Origin: an uncultured Hyphomicrobiales bacterium
GTDB lineage: Bacteria > Pseudomonadota > Alphaproteobacteria > Rhizobiales > CAJQND01
Assembly (NCBI GenBank): GCA_905479595.1
Contig: CAJQND010000106.1
Span: 1 to 6,967, forward strand
Reading direction: 5' to 3'
DNA length: 6,967 nucleotides
Positions within the stretch are counted from its first letter, which is position 1. The number at the start of each line of letters is the position of its first letter. Shown one piece after another: positions 1 through 6,657 of this stretch. The notes beneath the pieces were generated by a model. It was given only the letters and a program-made list of their open reading frames with translations, ran no database searches and was not told the origin of the DNA. The position numbers were made by a program, and so were the translations under genes.

Positions 1-521
1 AGGTGTAGTGGTGATGACGGGTCCCACGGCAAGGGCAGATGCTCAAAAGCGAGAATGGTTGCCGCCAATAGTGCCAAAAGACCAAGTAAAATTGTTCGCT
101 CCACTGGCAAAGCAGATGCTGATACGGCGACCGGCACCAAAAACAGGAACGCGAATGGGTTTTCCAATCCGCCGGTGAGATAAAACAATACCGCCAATTG
201 TAGAATGTCGTAGGCCAAAAGCCACGATGCCTGATTGTATCCAATGCGCTGGATTGAGCGGTTACGCAGGCCTAGAAAAACATTGAGCCATGCAGAAAGG
301 CCGATTACTGAAAGGCAAAGCACAATCGGTAATGGCCAGCCCAGACCAAAATAAACCCCTAGAACCGCCGCTGTCTGTCCAATAACCGCTAGCCAGCGCA
401 ATCTTGTCAGAGTTTGCAGTCGGATTTGTTCTACGTGGCGCCGTGAAGATTGGCTGCGCCGCAAAAATTCGGATTCAAAGTCTGGCCCTGAAGCACGTTG
501 CATTTTTGTGTCAAACTTCAT
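1..521 (-). CDS. regB: RegB/ActS/PrrB-family redox sensor histidine kinase, N-terminal part (cut by window edge)
   Basis: Reading the minus strand from the ATG at 521-519 gives 173 uninterrupted codons to the window edge. About 40 mostly polar and charged residues are followed by hydrophobic segments near residues 43-60, 64-83, 97-115, 119-137 and 143-160, as expected for the multi-pass sensor domain of RegB-type kinases. Residues 117-123 read GGLENPF, matching the GGxxNPF heptapeptide that in RegB lies at the ubiquinone-binding site. In this family the kinase senses quinone and redox state and phosphorylates RegA/ActR/PrrA, which controls respiration, carbon and nitrogen fixation and related genes. 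The H-box, the redox-active cysteine and the ATPase domain lie beyond the window and cannot be checked. AGAGG (minus strand, 535-531) sits 9 nt before the ATG and supports this start. The ABC transporter operon starts divergently 63 bp away. Family call confident; the orthologue may be named actS or prrB. Confidence 0.88.
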   Translation of the reverse strand, partial: MKFDTKMQRASGPDFESEFLRRSQSSRRHVEQIRLQTLTRLRWLAVIGQTAAVLGVYFGLGWPLPIVLCLSVIGLSAWLNVFLGLRNRSIQRIGYNQASWLLAYDILQLAVLFYLTGGLENPFAFLFLVPVAVSASALPVERTILLGLLALLAATILAFEHLPLPWDPSSPLH

Positions 522-530
522 CTAATCGTG

Positions 531-554
531 CCTCTGGTATTTTGAAGCATTTTA
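531..554 (-). promoter_or_regulatory. Candidate promoter -10 and ribosome binding site of the regB-like gene
   Basis: On the minus strand a TAAAAT hexamer (554-549, five of six matches to TATAAT) lies about 28 nt before the ATG at 521, followed by an AGAGG Shine-Dalgarno at 535-531. The hexamer at -35 spacing is poor (TTTCCG), so the promoter is tentative; the ribosome binding site is more credible. The whole divergent spacer is only 63 bp, so control sites for the kinase and the ABC operon must overlap. I see no good promoter for the ABC operon within the spacer itself. Confidence 0.35.
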
Positions 555-584
555 CAGTGATCGAAACCCGACGGAAACCTTTCT

Positions 585-1352
585 ATGCTGCATTCTCTTC
601 CTCTTGCTATAAAGGTTGAAGCGTTGGAAAAGCGTTTTGACAAAGTGCATGCGGTGCGCGGGCTTGATTTCGAAGCTCGCCAAGGCACAATTCTCGGTCT
701 TCTTGGGGGCAATGGGGCTGGCAAAACCACCACAATTGGCATGTTGCTTGGGCTTGTCCGCCCAACGGTGGGAAAAATAGAACTGCTTGGCGTCGATGTG
801 CAGACAAACCGTCCCCTTGTCCAACATTTGATCAATTTTGAAAGCCCATATGTCGATATGCCTTTGCGGCTAACAGTACGTCAGAACCTCACTGTATATG
901 GCAAACTATACGGCGTCGTGGATCTCAAAGCACGCATTGCTGAACTTGCAGGCATTCTTGACCTTACCCACCTTCTCGAACGCCCCACTGGAAAACTCTC
1001 TGCCGGGCAAAAAACGCGGGTCAGCCTGGCCAAAGCACTCGTAAATTCTCCTCGCTTGTTATTGCTGGATGAGCCAACCGCATCCCTTGATCCAGATACG
1101 GCGGACTGGGTGCGCGGGCATTTGGAACAATATTGCCGCGAAGGCGGGGCAACAATGTTGCTGGCATCACATAATATGGGTGAAGTCGACCGGCTATGTG
1201 ATGATGTACTGATGATGAAGGAAGGCCTGATTGTAGATCGCGGTGCACCTGAGACACTGAAAAAGCGCTATGGGCGCGCCAGCATGGAAGAAGTGTTTCT
1301 TGATGTGGCGCGCGGCACCGGGGTTCATGCCAGGGAGACAACAGATGAGTGA
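585..1352 (+). CDS. ABC-2-type transporter ATP-binding protein
   Basis: The 255-residue product is a single cytoplasmic nucleotide-binding domain of normal length that would power the permease encoded next. Visible motifs are Walker A GGNGAGKTT at residues 41-49, signature LSAGQ at 138-142, Walker B LLLLDEP at 158-164, D-loop SLDP at 167-170 and switch histidine H196. Three details are non-canonical: GG instead of GP at the start of Walker A, LSAGQ instead of LSGGQ, and NFESPYVDMP (84-93) where the Q-loop glutamine is usually found. I recall similar variants in a group of proteobacterial ABC-2 ATPases, so they probably mark a subfamily rather than damage. The ATG at 585 has only a weak GGAA (573-576) upstream but gives the expected N terminus. 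The gene overlaps the permease by 8 bp, indicating translational coupling. The resemblance to NodI/DrrA-type exporters suggests export; the substrate cannot be told from sequence. Confidence 0.93.
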   Translation: MLHSLPLAIKVEALEKRFDKVHAVRGLDFEARQGTILGLLGGNGAGKTTTIGMLLGLVRPTVGKIELLGVDVQTNRPLVQHLINFESPYVDMPLRLTVRQNLTVYGKLYGVVDLKARIAELAGILDLTHLLERPTGKLSAGQKTRVSLAKALVNSPRLLLLDEPTASLDPDTADWVRGHLEQYCREGGATMLLASHNMGEVDRLCDDVLMMKEGLIVDRGAPETLKKRYGRASMEEVFLDVARGTGVHARETTDE

Positions 1353-2175
1353 GGTTGTTAGCAATCTTCGACCGGCAACCGGATCACCGGGTTCGCGCAT
1401 TGGCGCGATGGTACTGCGTCATTGGTATTTGCTGAAATCCTCGCCGCCACGGATTATTGATATTGTCTATTGGCCAACTGTTCAGTTGTTCATGTGGGGG
1501 TTTTTGCAAACCTGGCTTGCTGATCAGTCTGGGAAACTCGCATTTGCCGGTGGCTCATTGATCGGCGCGATGTTGCTCTGGGACGTTTTGTTCCGCGGGC
1601 AGATCGGCTTCAATATGTCCTTTCTGGAAGAACTATGGTCCCGCAATCTTGGCCACCTCATGGTTTCCCCATTGCGCGCGCATGAGCTTTTGGCAGCGCT
1701 GGCAGTGATGTCGATTATCCGAGTGATGATTGGCCTTATCCCTGTAACTTTGCTGGCGATTTACTATTTTGGCTTTGATCTCATGGCACTGGGGCTGTGG
1801 ATGGTAGCATTTTTTCTCAACTTGATGCTTACCAGCTGGGCGGTTGGTATGGTGGTTTGTGGGTTGTTGCTGCGCTACGGGCTTGGCGCGGAACATTTGG
1901 CGTGGAGTTTGATATTCATTTTACTCACAATTTGTTGCGTCTATTATCCGGTCAGCGCATTGCCGACTTGGTTGCAGCCAGTGGCTCTAAGCTTGGCACC
2001 GACATATGTATTCGAAGGTCTGCGATCAATCTTAATTGATGGGGTGGCGCGCCCAGAGCTGATGTTCGTGGCCCTTGGTCTCAACGTGCTTTATTTGGTT
2101 GCCGCAACAGTGTTGTTTTTCTGGTTTTATCGCGATGCACTCGAAAAAGGCACTTTGTTGAGCACGGGCGAGTGA
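1345..2175 (+). CDS. ABC-2-type transporter permease
   Basis: The 276-residue inner-membrane protein is the channel partner of the preceding ATPase. About six hydrophobic segments can be seen, near residues 38-57, 68-86, 115-142, 147-174, 186-203 and 240-262. The segment EELWSRNLGHLMVSPLRAHE (95-114) is the conserved cytoplasmic loop of ABC-2 permeases expected to contact the ATPase, and YYP at 200-202 followed by a re-entrant-like stretch is also typical. The frame is open from an ATG at 1270, but that start lies deep in the ATPase gene and adds 25 non-membrane residues. The ATG at 1345 has GGGAGA (about 1333-1338) upstream and overlaps the ATPase stop, so I chose it. The ATPase and permease very likely form a 2+2 exporter. 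The substrate is unknown; lipid, polysaccharide and drug exporters all use this fold. Confidence 0.92.
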   Translation: MSEVVSNLRPATGSPGSRIGAMVLRHWYLLKSSPPRIIDIVYWPTVQLFMWGFLQTWLADQSGKLAFAGGSLIGAMLLWDVLFRGQIGFNMSFLEELWSRNLGHLMVSPLRAHELLAALAVMSIIRVMIGLIPVTLLAIYYFGFDLMALGLWMVAFFLNLMLTSWAVGMVVCGLLLRYGLGAEHLAWSLIFILLTICCVYYPVSALPTWLQPVALSLAPTYVFEGLRSILIDGVARPELMFVALGLNVLYLVAATVLFFWFYRDALEKGTLLSTGE

Positions 2176-2233
2176 GCAAGCGCACATTTAACAAAATTTG
2201 CCAAACCATACAAAAAAATCGACTTTTGGCCAG

Positions 2234-2272
2234 TTGACCCGGGCGATTTTGCAGCGCACAATCGCAGATAAT
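2234..2272 (+). promoter_or_regulatory. Candidate sigma-70-type promoter of phaZ
   Basis: TTGACC (2234-2239) is separated by 17 bp from CACAAT (2257-2262, four of six matches, including the conserved A at the second and T at the sixth position). The A7 tract at 2212-2218 would lie at about -57 to -51, as for an UP element. This predicts a leader of roughly 115 nt. A better -10 hexamer, GATAAT at 2267-2272, lacks a -35 element at normal spacing, so the exact start is uncertain. Confidence 0.35.
2249..2259. promoter_or_regulatory. TGC-N3-GCA motif 1, candidate operator overlapping the phaZ -10
   Basis: TTGCAGCGCAC contains the dyad TGC-N3-GCA and overlaps the first bases of the candidate -10 at 2257-2262, where a bound repressor would block transcription. 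It matches motif 2 at 2314-2324 in 8 of 11 positions. The PHB regulator PhaR of Paracoccus is reported to bind TGC-rich sites of the form CTGC-N3/4-GCAG. The assignment here is inference from motif resemblance and from the gene it precedes. Confidence 0.25.
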
Positions 2273-2313
2273 AGGTTTTGGGGTATTTTAGCGGCAAATT
2301 TTATCCATCCGTG

Positions 2314-2324
2314 CTGCACTGCAC
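2314..2324. promoter_or_regulatory. TGC-N3-GCA motif 2, candidate PhaR-like operator in the phaZ leader
   Basis: CTGCACTGCAC fits CTGC-N3-GCAG except for its last base. It lies 65 bp downstream of motif 1 and about 60 bp before the phaZ start codon. Two related dyads in one short spacer ahead of a PHB gene are suggestive, but the motif is short enough to recur by chance. Confidence 0.25.
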
Positions 2325-2372
2325 GCGGATTTCTTTGCGCTTCTTAATGCGACACAAAGCGACGAACACCTG

Positions 2373-2378
2373 AAGGAG
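2373..2378 (+). promoter_or_regulatory. Shine-Dalgarno that fixes the GTG start of phaZ
   Basis: AAGGAG lies 6 nt before the GTG at 2385. This strong site favours GTG over the downstream in-frame ATG at 2406, which lacks a comparable site and would remove the seven N-terminal residues MLYHVYE that resemble the usual start of the family. Confidence 0.75.
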
Positions 2379-2384
2379 CTACGT

Positions 2385-3623
2385 GTGCTTTACCATGTTT
2401 ACGAGATGAACCATGCTGTGCTGGCACCAATGCGCGCAGCGGCAAACGCTAACCGGTTTTTTTGGAAGAATCCGATGAACCCATTGGCGGAAACTCCGTT
2501 TGCTAAGGCCGCCGCTGCTGGGTTGGATATGTTTGAGCGCATAACGCGGCGTTACGGCAAGCCGGAGTTTGGGATTTCACAAACTTCCGTTGGTGGCGAA
2601 ACCTTAGAGGTAGGTGAACGCATTGTTTGGTCCAAGCCATTTTGCAATTTGTTGCATTTTGAGAAATCACGCGGAGTGGCACGTCACAAGCAAAAACCTA
2701 ATCTGCTGATTGTAGCGCCAATGTCTGGCCACTATGCATCGCTTCTGCGTGGCACCGTTGAAACCATGCTGCCAAACCACGAGGTTTATATCACCGATTG
2801 GGTGGATGCCCGCGAAGTGCCGCTGGCCATGGGAAGCTTCGATCTCGACGATTACATCGACTATCTGATCGAGGTTCTTCAGTTCCTTGGGCCAAACACC
2901 CATATCATGGCTGTGTGTCAGCCTTCGGTACCGGTTTTGGCTGCGGTCTCGCTGATGTCGTCACGAAATGATCCCTGTGTTCCAGCATCCATGACGTTAA
3001 TGGGTGGCCCAATCGACACTCGCCGCAACTCCACGGTTGTCAACAATCTGGCCATGGAAAAAGGTATCGATTATTTCCGCAATAATGTGATTGTAAAAGT
3101 GCCATTCCCAAACCCCGGAACGATGCGCGATGTTTATCCGGGCTTTTTGCAGCTGACTGGTTTCATGACCATGAATCTGGACCGTCATATTGACGCGCAC
3201 AAAGAGTTGTTCTGGCACATGGTTGAAGGTGACGGAGATAGCGCTGAACGCCATGAAGACTTCTATGATGAGTATCTCTCGGTAATGGATCTCACCGCAG
3301 AGTTTTATCTGCAAACAGTGGAAAAGGTGTTCATTGAGCATGCGCTGCCCGAGGGCACATTCACCCACCGCAACGAAGTTGTCGATCCTACGGCAATTAA
3401 AAAAACCGCGTTGATGACCGTTGAGGGTGAGCTGGATGATATTTCAGGGGTCGGCCAAACTGAGGCCGCACAGGATCTCTGCAAGTCAATTCCAGATGCA
3501 AAGCGGGCGCATTATTTGCAAAAGGGTGTTGGTCACTACGGCGTATTTAATGGATCGCGTTTCCGTTCAGAAATCGCACCACGGATTTCCGATTTCATCG
3601 CATCTAATCCGAAAGCCTCGTAA
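2385..3623 (+). CDS. phaZ: Intracellular polyhydroxybutyrate (PHB) depolymerase
   Basis: This 412-residue cytoplasmic alpha/beta-hydrolase attacks native PHB granules and releases 3-hydroxybutyrate or its oligomers when stored carbon is needed. The length matches intracellular depolymerases of the Ralstonia (Cupriavidus) PhaZ1 type, about 420 residues. The N terminus (MLYHVYEMNHAVLAPMRA) is typical, and the catalytic elements are in the expected order: nucleophile Cys178 in AVCQPS (176-181), acid Asp351 in GELDD (348-352) and base His384 in GVGHYG (381-386). Their positions agree within a few residues with the Cys183/Asp355/His388 triad known for PhaZ1. No signal peptide or membrane segment is seen, as expected for an intracellular enzyme. 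Translation starts at GTG 2385. No phaC, phaP or phaR lies in the window, so the gene is separate from any synthesis genes here; a metallopeptidase gene follows after 56 bp on the same strand. Confidence 0.95.
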   Translation: MLYHVYEMNHAVLAPMRAAANANRFFWKNPMNPLAETPFAKAAAAGLDMFERITRRYGKPEFGISQTSVGGETLEVGERIVWSKPFCNLLHFEKSRGVARHKQKPNLLIVAPMSGHYASLLRGTVETMLPNHEVYITDWVDAREVPLAMGSFDLDDYIDYLIEVLQFLGPNTHIMAVCQPSVPVLAAVSLMSSRNDPCVPASMTLMGGPIDTRRNSTVVNNLAMEKGIDYFRNNVIVKVPFPNPGTMRDVYPGFLQLTGFMTMNLDRHIDAHKELFWHMVEGDGDSAERHEDFYDEYLSVMDLTAEFYLQTVEKVFIEHALPEGTFTHRNEVVDPTAIKKTALMTVEGELDDISGVGQTEAAQDLCKSIPDAKRAHYLQKGVGHYGVFNGSRFRSEIAPRISDFIASNPKAS

Positions 3624-3679
3624 ACACCCAATCGGTGCTTCATACTGGCATTGAACTTAGTTGATTCGTGGGATCCGCG

Positions 3680-4444
3680 ATGCCGCTGGCCAGTTTGCGC
3701 AAACTCATAAACCCGTCCCAGGACGGTGGACCCAAACATGGGCGCATTGTCATTGACGGTACCGATGTAGCGGTCACCTTTCGTCACAACGCGCGCGCGC
3801 GGCGGATCATTCTGCGCATTGATAAAAAGGGCGATGGGGTCGTCTTAACCATTCCTCCGGGCACCAGCCGTTCTGCAGCTTTGAACTTCGCTGCGGGGCA
3901 AGCGGTATGGATTCGCACTCGCCTGCAGGGACGGGCCGGTAAAACTGGCTTCACCGATGGCGCACTCATCCCGGTTCGTGGCCTGCAGCACCGTATTGCA
4001 CACCGACCGGATGCACGAGGCACGGTATGGGTAGAAGAAGCAGAAGATGCTCCAACTCCGCTCCTTTGCGTGGCTGGCGATGAAGCGCATCTGCCGCGAA
4101 GGGCGCAAGACTGGTTAAAACGCCAGGCGCGTGCCGACCTGAAGGAGGCATGTAACCATTATGCGACTGTCATGGATTTGCGCTACACGCGCATCTCAAT
4201 TCGCGACCAATCGAGCCGTTGGGGGTCGTGTTCGTCTTCCGGGGGGCTTTCATTTTCGTGGCGGCTTGTGCTGGCGCCTGCAGATATTCTCGACTATGTC
4301 GCTGCCCATGAAGTTGCCCATCTTCAGGAAATGAACCATGGACCAGACTTCTGGGCGCTGGTTGAAGCTCATTGTCGGAAAACGCGTTATGCACGGCAAT
4401 GGCTGAAAGCAAACGGTGCCAGCTTGCATAGATATGGCAGTTAG
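3680..4444 (+). CDS. YgjP-like (DUF45) zinc metallopeptidase domain protein
   Basis: The 254-residue predicted cytoplasmic protein carries the hallmarks of the YgjP/DUF45 family: RWGSCSS at residues 180-186, then the zinc site HEVAHLQEMNHGPDFW at 210-225. H210 and H214 of HExxH and H220 of NHG are the probable zinc ligands and E211 the catalytic base. The N-terminal part has the family's beta-rich pattern with RRIILRI near 41-47. There is no signal peptide or membrane segment. Biological substrates of this family are poorly known, so I give no pathway. An in-frame GTG at 3668 would add four residues; I prefer ATG 3680 because a weak GGGA lies just upstream of it while the GTG has nothing. With 56 bp after phaZ and no clear terminator between, it may be co-transcribed. 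Its TAG stop overlaps the stop codon of the opposing PBP gene. Confidence 0.88.
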   Translation: MPLASLRKLINPSQDGGPKHGRIVIDGTDVAVTFRHNARARRIILRIDKKGDGVVLTIPPGTSRSAALNFAAGQAVWIRTRLQGRAGKTGFTDGALIPVRGLQHRIAHRPDARGTVWVEEAEDAPTPLLCVAGDEAHLPRRAQDWLKRQARADLKEACNHYATVMDLRYTRISIRDQSSRWGSCSSSGGLSFSWRLVLAPADILDYVAAHEVAHLQEMNHGPDFWALVEAHCRKTRYARQWLKANGASLHRYGS

Positions 4445-6612
4445 CGGTTTTCTTCTCTCTGGCGTTGCCGGCGTCTCCGTCGCTCGGCGCGTTCTTTTCG
4501 AAGTTGTTGATTAGATTGTGTTTGTGGTGCTTGCGATGTGCGATCACCGCCGCCGAAAATACTCTTAAAAAACCCGGTCAACCCATCACGTCCGCGGCGC
4601 AAAAGCTCATCATCAATCCCGTAAGGAGAGAGGTCTATTGCAGGTTCATCTTCCTGCAAGCGACCCGGTAACACCCGGGCCGACAAACCTGCATGGGCCT
4701 GAACCATCACATCATGCCAAATCTGTGCTGGTAATCCGCCTCCCGTTGTTCGTCTGGTTGGGGAAGAATTATCGTTACCTACCCACACACCACCCACATA
4801 ATACGCGGAATATCCAAGGAACCAGGCGTCACGGTAATCTTGGGTTGTTCCGGTCTTCCCGGCCACCATATGCCCTTTGACCTTGGCGCGCTTTCCGGTT
4901 CCTGAAGTCACTGTTTCAGCCATCATTGTGTTCATGGCACCAACTTCAAACTCGTTGAGGACCCTGCCGGGGCCAGAGCCTTGCCGTTCATACAAAATGC
5001 GGCCATCAGTGGTGACGATGCGCTTGATCACATGGGTAAGTACCCCATTGCCGCCATTGGCAAATGGCGTGTATGCGGAGGTAAGTTCAAGAAGATTGAC
5101 TTCAGATGTACCCAGCGCAATGGAGGCATTTGGCGTGAGCTTGGAGCGAATGCCAAGGCGTTTTGCCGTTGATGCGACACGCGCTGGCCCGGCCTCAACC
5201 GCCAGGCGCACAGCGACCGAATTAAGCGACTGGGCAAGAGCTGTCGTAAGACTTACTGGCCCCGCATAGCGTTTATTGTAGTTTTCAGGGCACCATTTTT
5301 TTATGCAGAATTTTTTATCGTTCACCACAGTACCTGGACGGTAGCCGAGCCCGATTGCGGAGAGATACACAAACGGTTTAAATGCCGAGCCTGGTTGGCG
5401 CATGGCTTTTACCGCTCGGTTGAATTGGCTCTTCTTGTATGATTTGCCGCCAACCATGGCCCGTACTTCGCCTTTCGGTGACATGATAACCAGCGCGCCC
5501 TGGCTGGCACGTTGTTTCACGCCTTCCTTCAACAACCGCCGCCGCAGAGCCTTTTCCGAAGCACGCTGAAGCTTGCCGTCAATCGTGGTTTGAATGATCA
5601 GGCCTTCGGCTTTGTGGCCGGTGTATTGCGGAACCAGCTCTCGTACCCAATCCACGACGTATTGGGTGGCTGGAATGTAGTTGATTGCTTTGACAGCGGC
5701 GGGGTTTTTAATTGCCAGTTGTGCCTGTTTTGCATTGATATACCCTTGATCAGCCATGGCGTTGAGCACCAGTTTTGTACGCGCACGCGACTTTTTCGAT
5801 GATGCTTTTGGATTGTAACGTGATGGAGCTTTCAGGACAGCCGCCATGGATGCTGCTTCGGCAAGTGTTAGATCGCGGGCGTGTTTGGAATAAAATGTCT
5901 TTGCCGCCGCCTCGATGCCATAGGCACCGCCACCAAAATAGACCCGGTTGAGATAGAGTTGAAGGATTTCGTCTTTAGTGAATTTGTGCTCGAGCCAAAG
6001 GGCCAAAATGGCTTCTTGAATTTTTCGGTGTAGGGTTCTTTGCGGTGACAAAAACAGGTTTTTGGCGAGTTGCTGGGTCACGGTTGAACCGCCCTGGGTC
6101 AGGCGTCCAGCTTTCAAATTTGCATACATTGCTCGGCCAAGACCAAAAAGGTCTATGCCAAAATGACTACGGAAACGCCGATCCTCAATCGCGAGCACTG
6201 CTTCCGGCACATAGGACGGCAAATCAGGCAGGCGCACGTCATCTCCGAGAAATGAACCGCTCTCTGCCAACACTTCCCCATTATCGGCCAGCAGAATGAT
6301 GCCTTCCTGACGCTTGGGCAACGTGTAGACATTCTGATTTGGATTGGCAAACACCACATAACCGGCAAGTGCTATCAGACCAATTGTTCCCCACAATATA
6401 AGAACGAAGGACCAGTAAACTATTCGCATACCGAACGAACGTTCTGTTTTTTTACGGCTGCTTTTCACCGTTTGCCGCGCAGCAGACGTGCGGCGACGTT
6501 GCGGCTTGGCGCGCGCAGTTGCACCCCGGGTGACTTTGGGCTTTCCAGCTTTGCGGGGGGTTTTGCCGCGCGGTTTTGTCTTTTTTTTTCGTGAGGATCC
6601 AAAAAATCCCAT
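4441..6612 (-). CDS. Class A penicillin-binding protein (PBP1A family), bifunctional glycosyltransferase/transpeptidase
   Basis: This 723-residue protein polymerises lipid II into glycan strands and cross-links the peptides at the periplasmic face of the inner membrane. In order: a strongly basic cytoplasmic tail (residues 1-61), one membrane anchor (62-88), a GT51 domain with catalytic Glu143 in IEDRRF, QGGSTVTQQLAKN at 173-185 and Glu200 in RKIQEA, then a transpeptidase domain with SxxK at Ser409-Lys412, SxN at Ser462-Asn464 and KTGT at 586-589. The short distance between GT51 and SxxK leaves no room for the OB-type insert of E. coli PBP1a, so this is the shorter alphaproteobacterial form. 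The C terminus ends in a Gln/Ser-rich linker and an Arg/Glu-rich tail. The frame is open from an ATG at 6717, but the ATG at 6612 has GGCGGGA just upstream and gives the usual basic start. All catalytic motifs are intact. Confidence 0.94.
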   Translation of the reverse strand: MGFFGSSRKKKTKPRGKTPRKAGKPKVTRGATARAKPQRRRTSAARQTVKSSRKKTERSFGMRIVYWSFVLILWGTIGLIALAGYVVFANPNQNVYTLPKRQEGIILLADNGEVLAESGSFLGDDVRLPDLPSYVPEAVLAIEDRRFRSHFGIDLFGLGRAMYANLKAGRLTQGGSTVTQQLAKNLFLSPQRTLHRKIQEAILALWLEHKFTKDEILQLYLNRVYFGGGAYGIEAAAKTFYSKHARDLTLAEAASMAAVLKAPSRYNPKASSKKSRARTKLVLNAMADQGYINAKQAQLAIKNPAAVKAINYIPATQYVVDWVRELVPQYTGHKAEGLIIQTTIDGKLQRASEKALRRRLLKEGVKQRASQGALVIMSPKGEVRAMVGGKSYKKSQFNRAVKAMRQPGSAFKPFVYLSAIGLGYRPGTVVNDKKFCIKKWCPENYNKRYAGPVSLTTALAQSLNSVAVRLAVEAGPARVASTAKRLGIRSKLTPNASIALGTSEVNLLELTSAYTPFANGGNGVLTHVIKRIVTTDGRILYERQGSGPGRVLNEFEVGAMNTMMAETVTSGTGKRAKVKGHMVAGKTGTTQDYRDAWFLGYSAYYVGGVWVGNDNSSPTRRTTGGGLPAQIWHDVMVQAHAGLSARVLPGRLQEDEPAIDLSPYGIDDELLRRGRDGLTGFFKSIFGGGDRTSQAPQTQSNQQLRKERAERRRRRQRQREENR

Positions 6613-6657
6613 AAATTCCCGCCAATATCCAACTATGGTCGATAACGTCAAAGTCTG

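Larger units (their letters stand above)
2176..2384. other. Intergenic spacer between the ABC operon and phaZ
   Basis: This 209-bp AT-rich spacer has no credible coding frame. No clear intrinsic terminator follows the permease stop: there is an A7 tract at 2212-2218, but no strong GC hairpin followed by a T run. It holds the candidate phaZ promoter, an upstream A-tract that could act as an UP element, two TGC-N3-GCA motifs and the phaZ ribosome binding site, listed separately. Confidence 0.7.

Noticed and set aside
1270..1344. Upstream in-frame ATG at 1270 that would extend the permease by 25 residues.
   Set aside because: The extension lies inside the ATPase gene and has no family resemblance. 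The ATG at 1345 has a ribosome binding site and the overlap typical of coupled ABC genes.
2243..2265. Hairpin GCGATT/AATCGC with an 11-nt loop after the permease, as a possible terminator.
   Set aside because: The stem is only 6 bp, the following bases are not a T run, and it overlaps the better-supported phaZ promoter region.
2997..3368. Open antisense frame of 123 codons within phaZ.
   Set aside because: phaZ in the other strand has all its catalytic motifs, and the antisense product resembles no family and has no ribosome binding site I can see.
3625..3637. CACC-CAATC-GGTG hairpin after the phaZ stop as a terminator.
   Set aside because: A 4-bp stem without a T run is too weak to call.
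3784..4151. Several overlapping minus-strand frames inside the metallopeptidase gene.
   Set aside because: The plus-strand gene has the RWGSCS and HExxH motifs; the opposite frames are compositional shadows.
4170..4547. Minus-strand frame of 125 codons spanning the junction of the two convergent genes.
   Set aside because: It overlaps the ends of two well-supported genes in other frames and shows no recognisable motif.
6624..6651. TTGACG-N16-GATATT on the minus strand as the PBP promoter.
   Set aside because: Transcription would start within about 5 nt of the start codon, leaving out most of the ribosome binding site, so the match is probably fortuitous.
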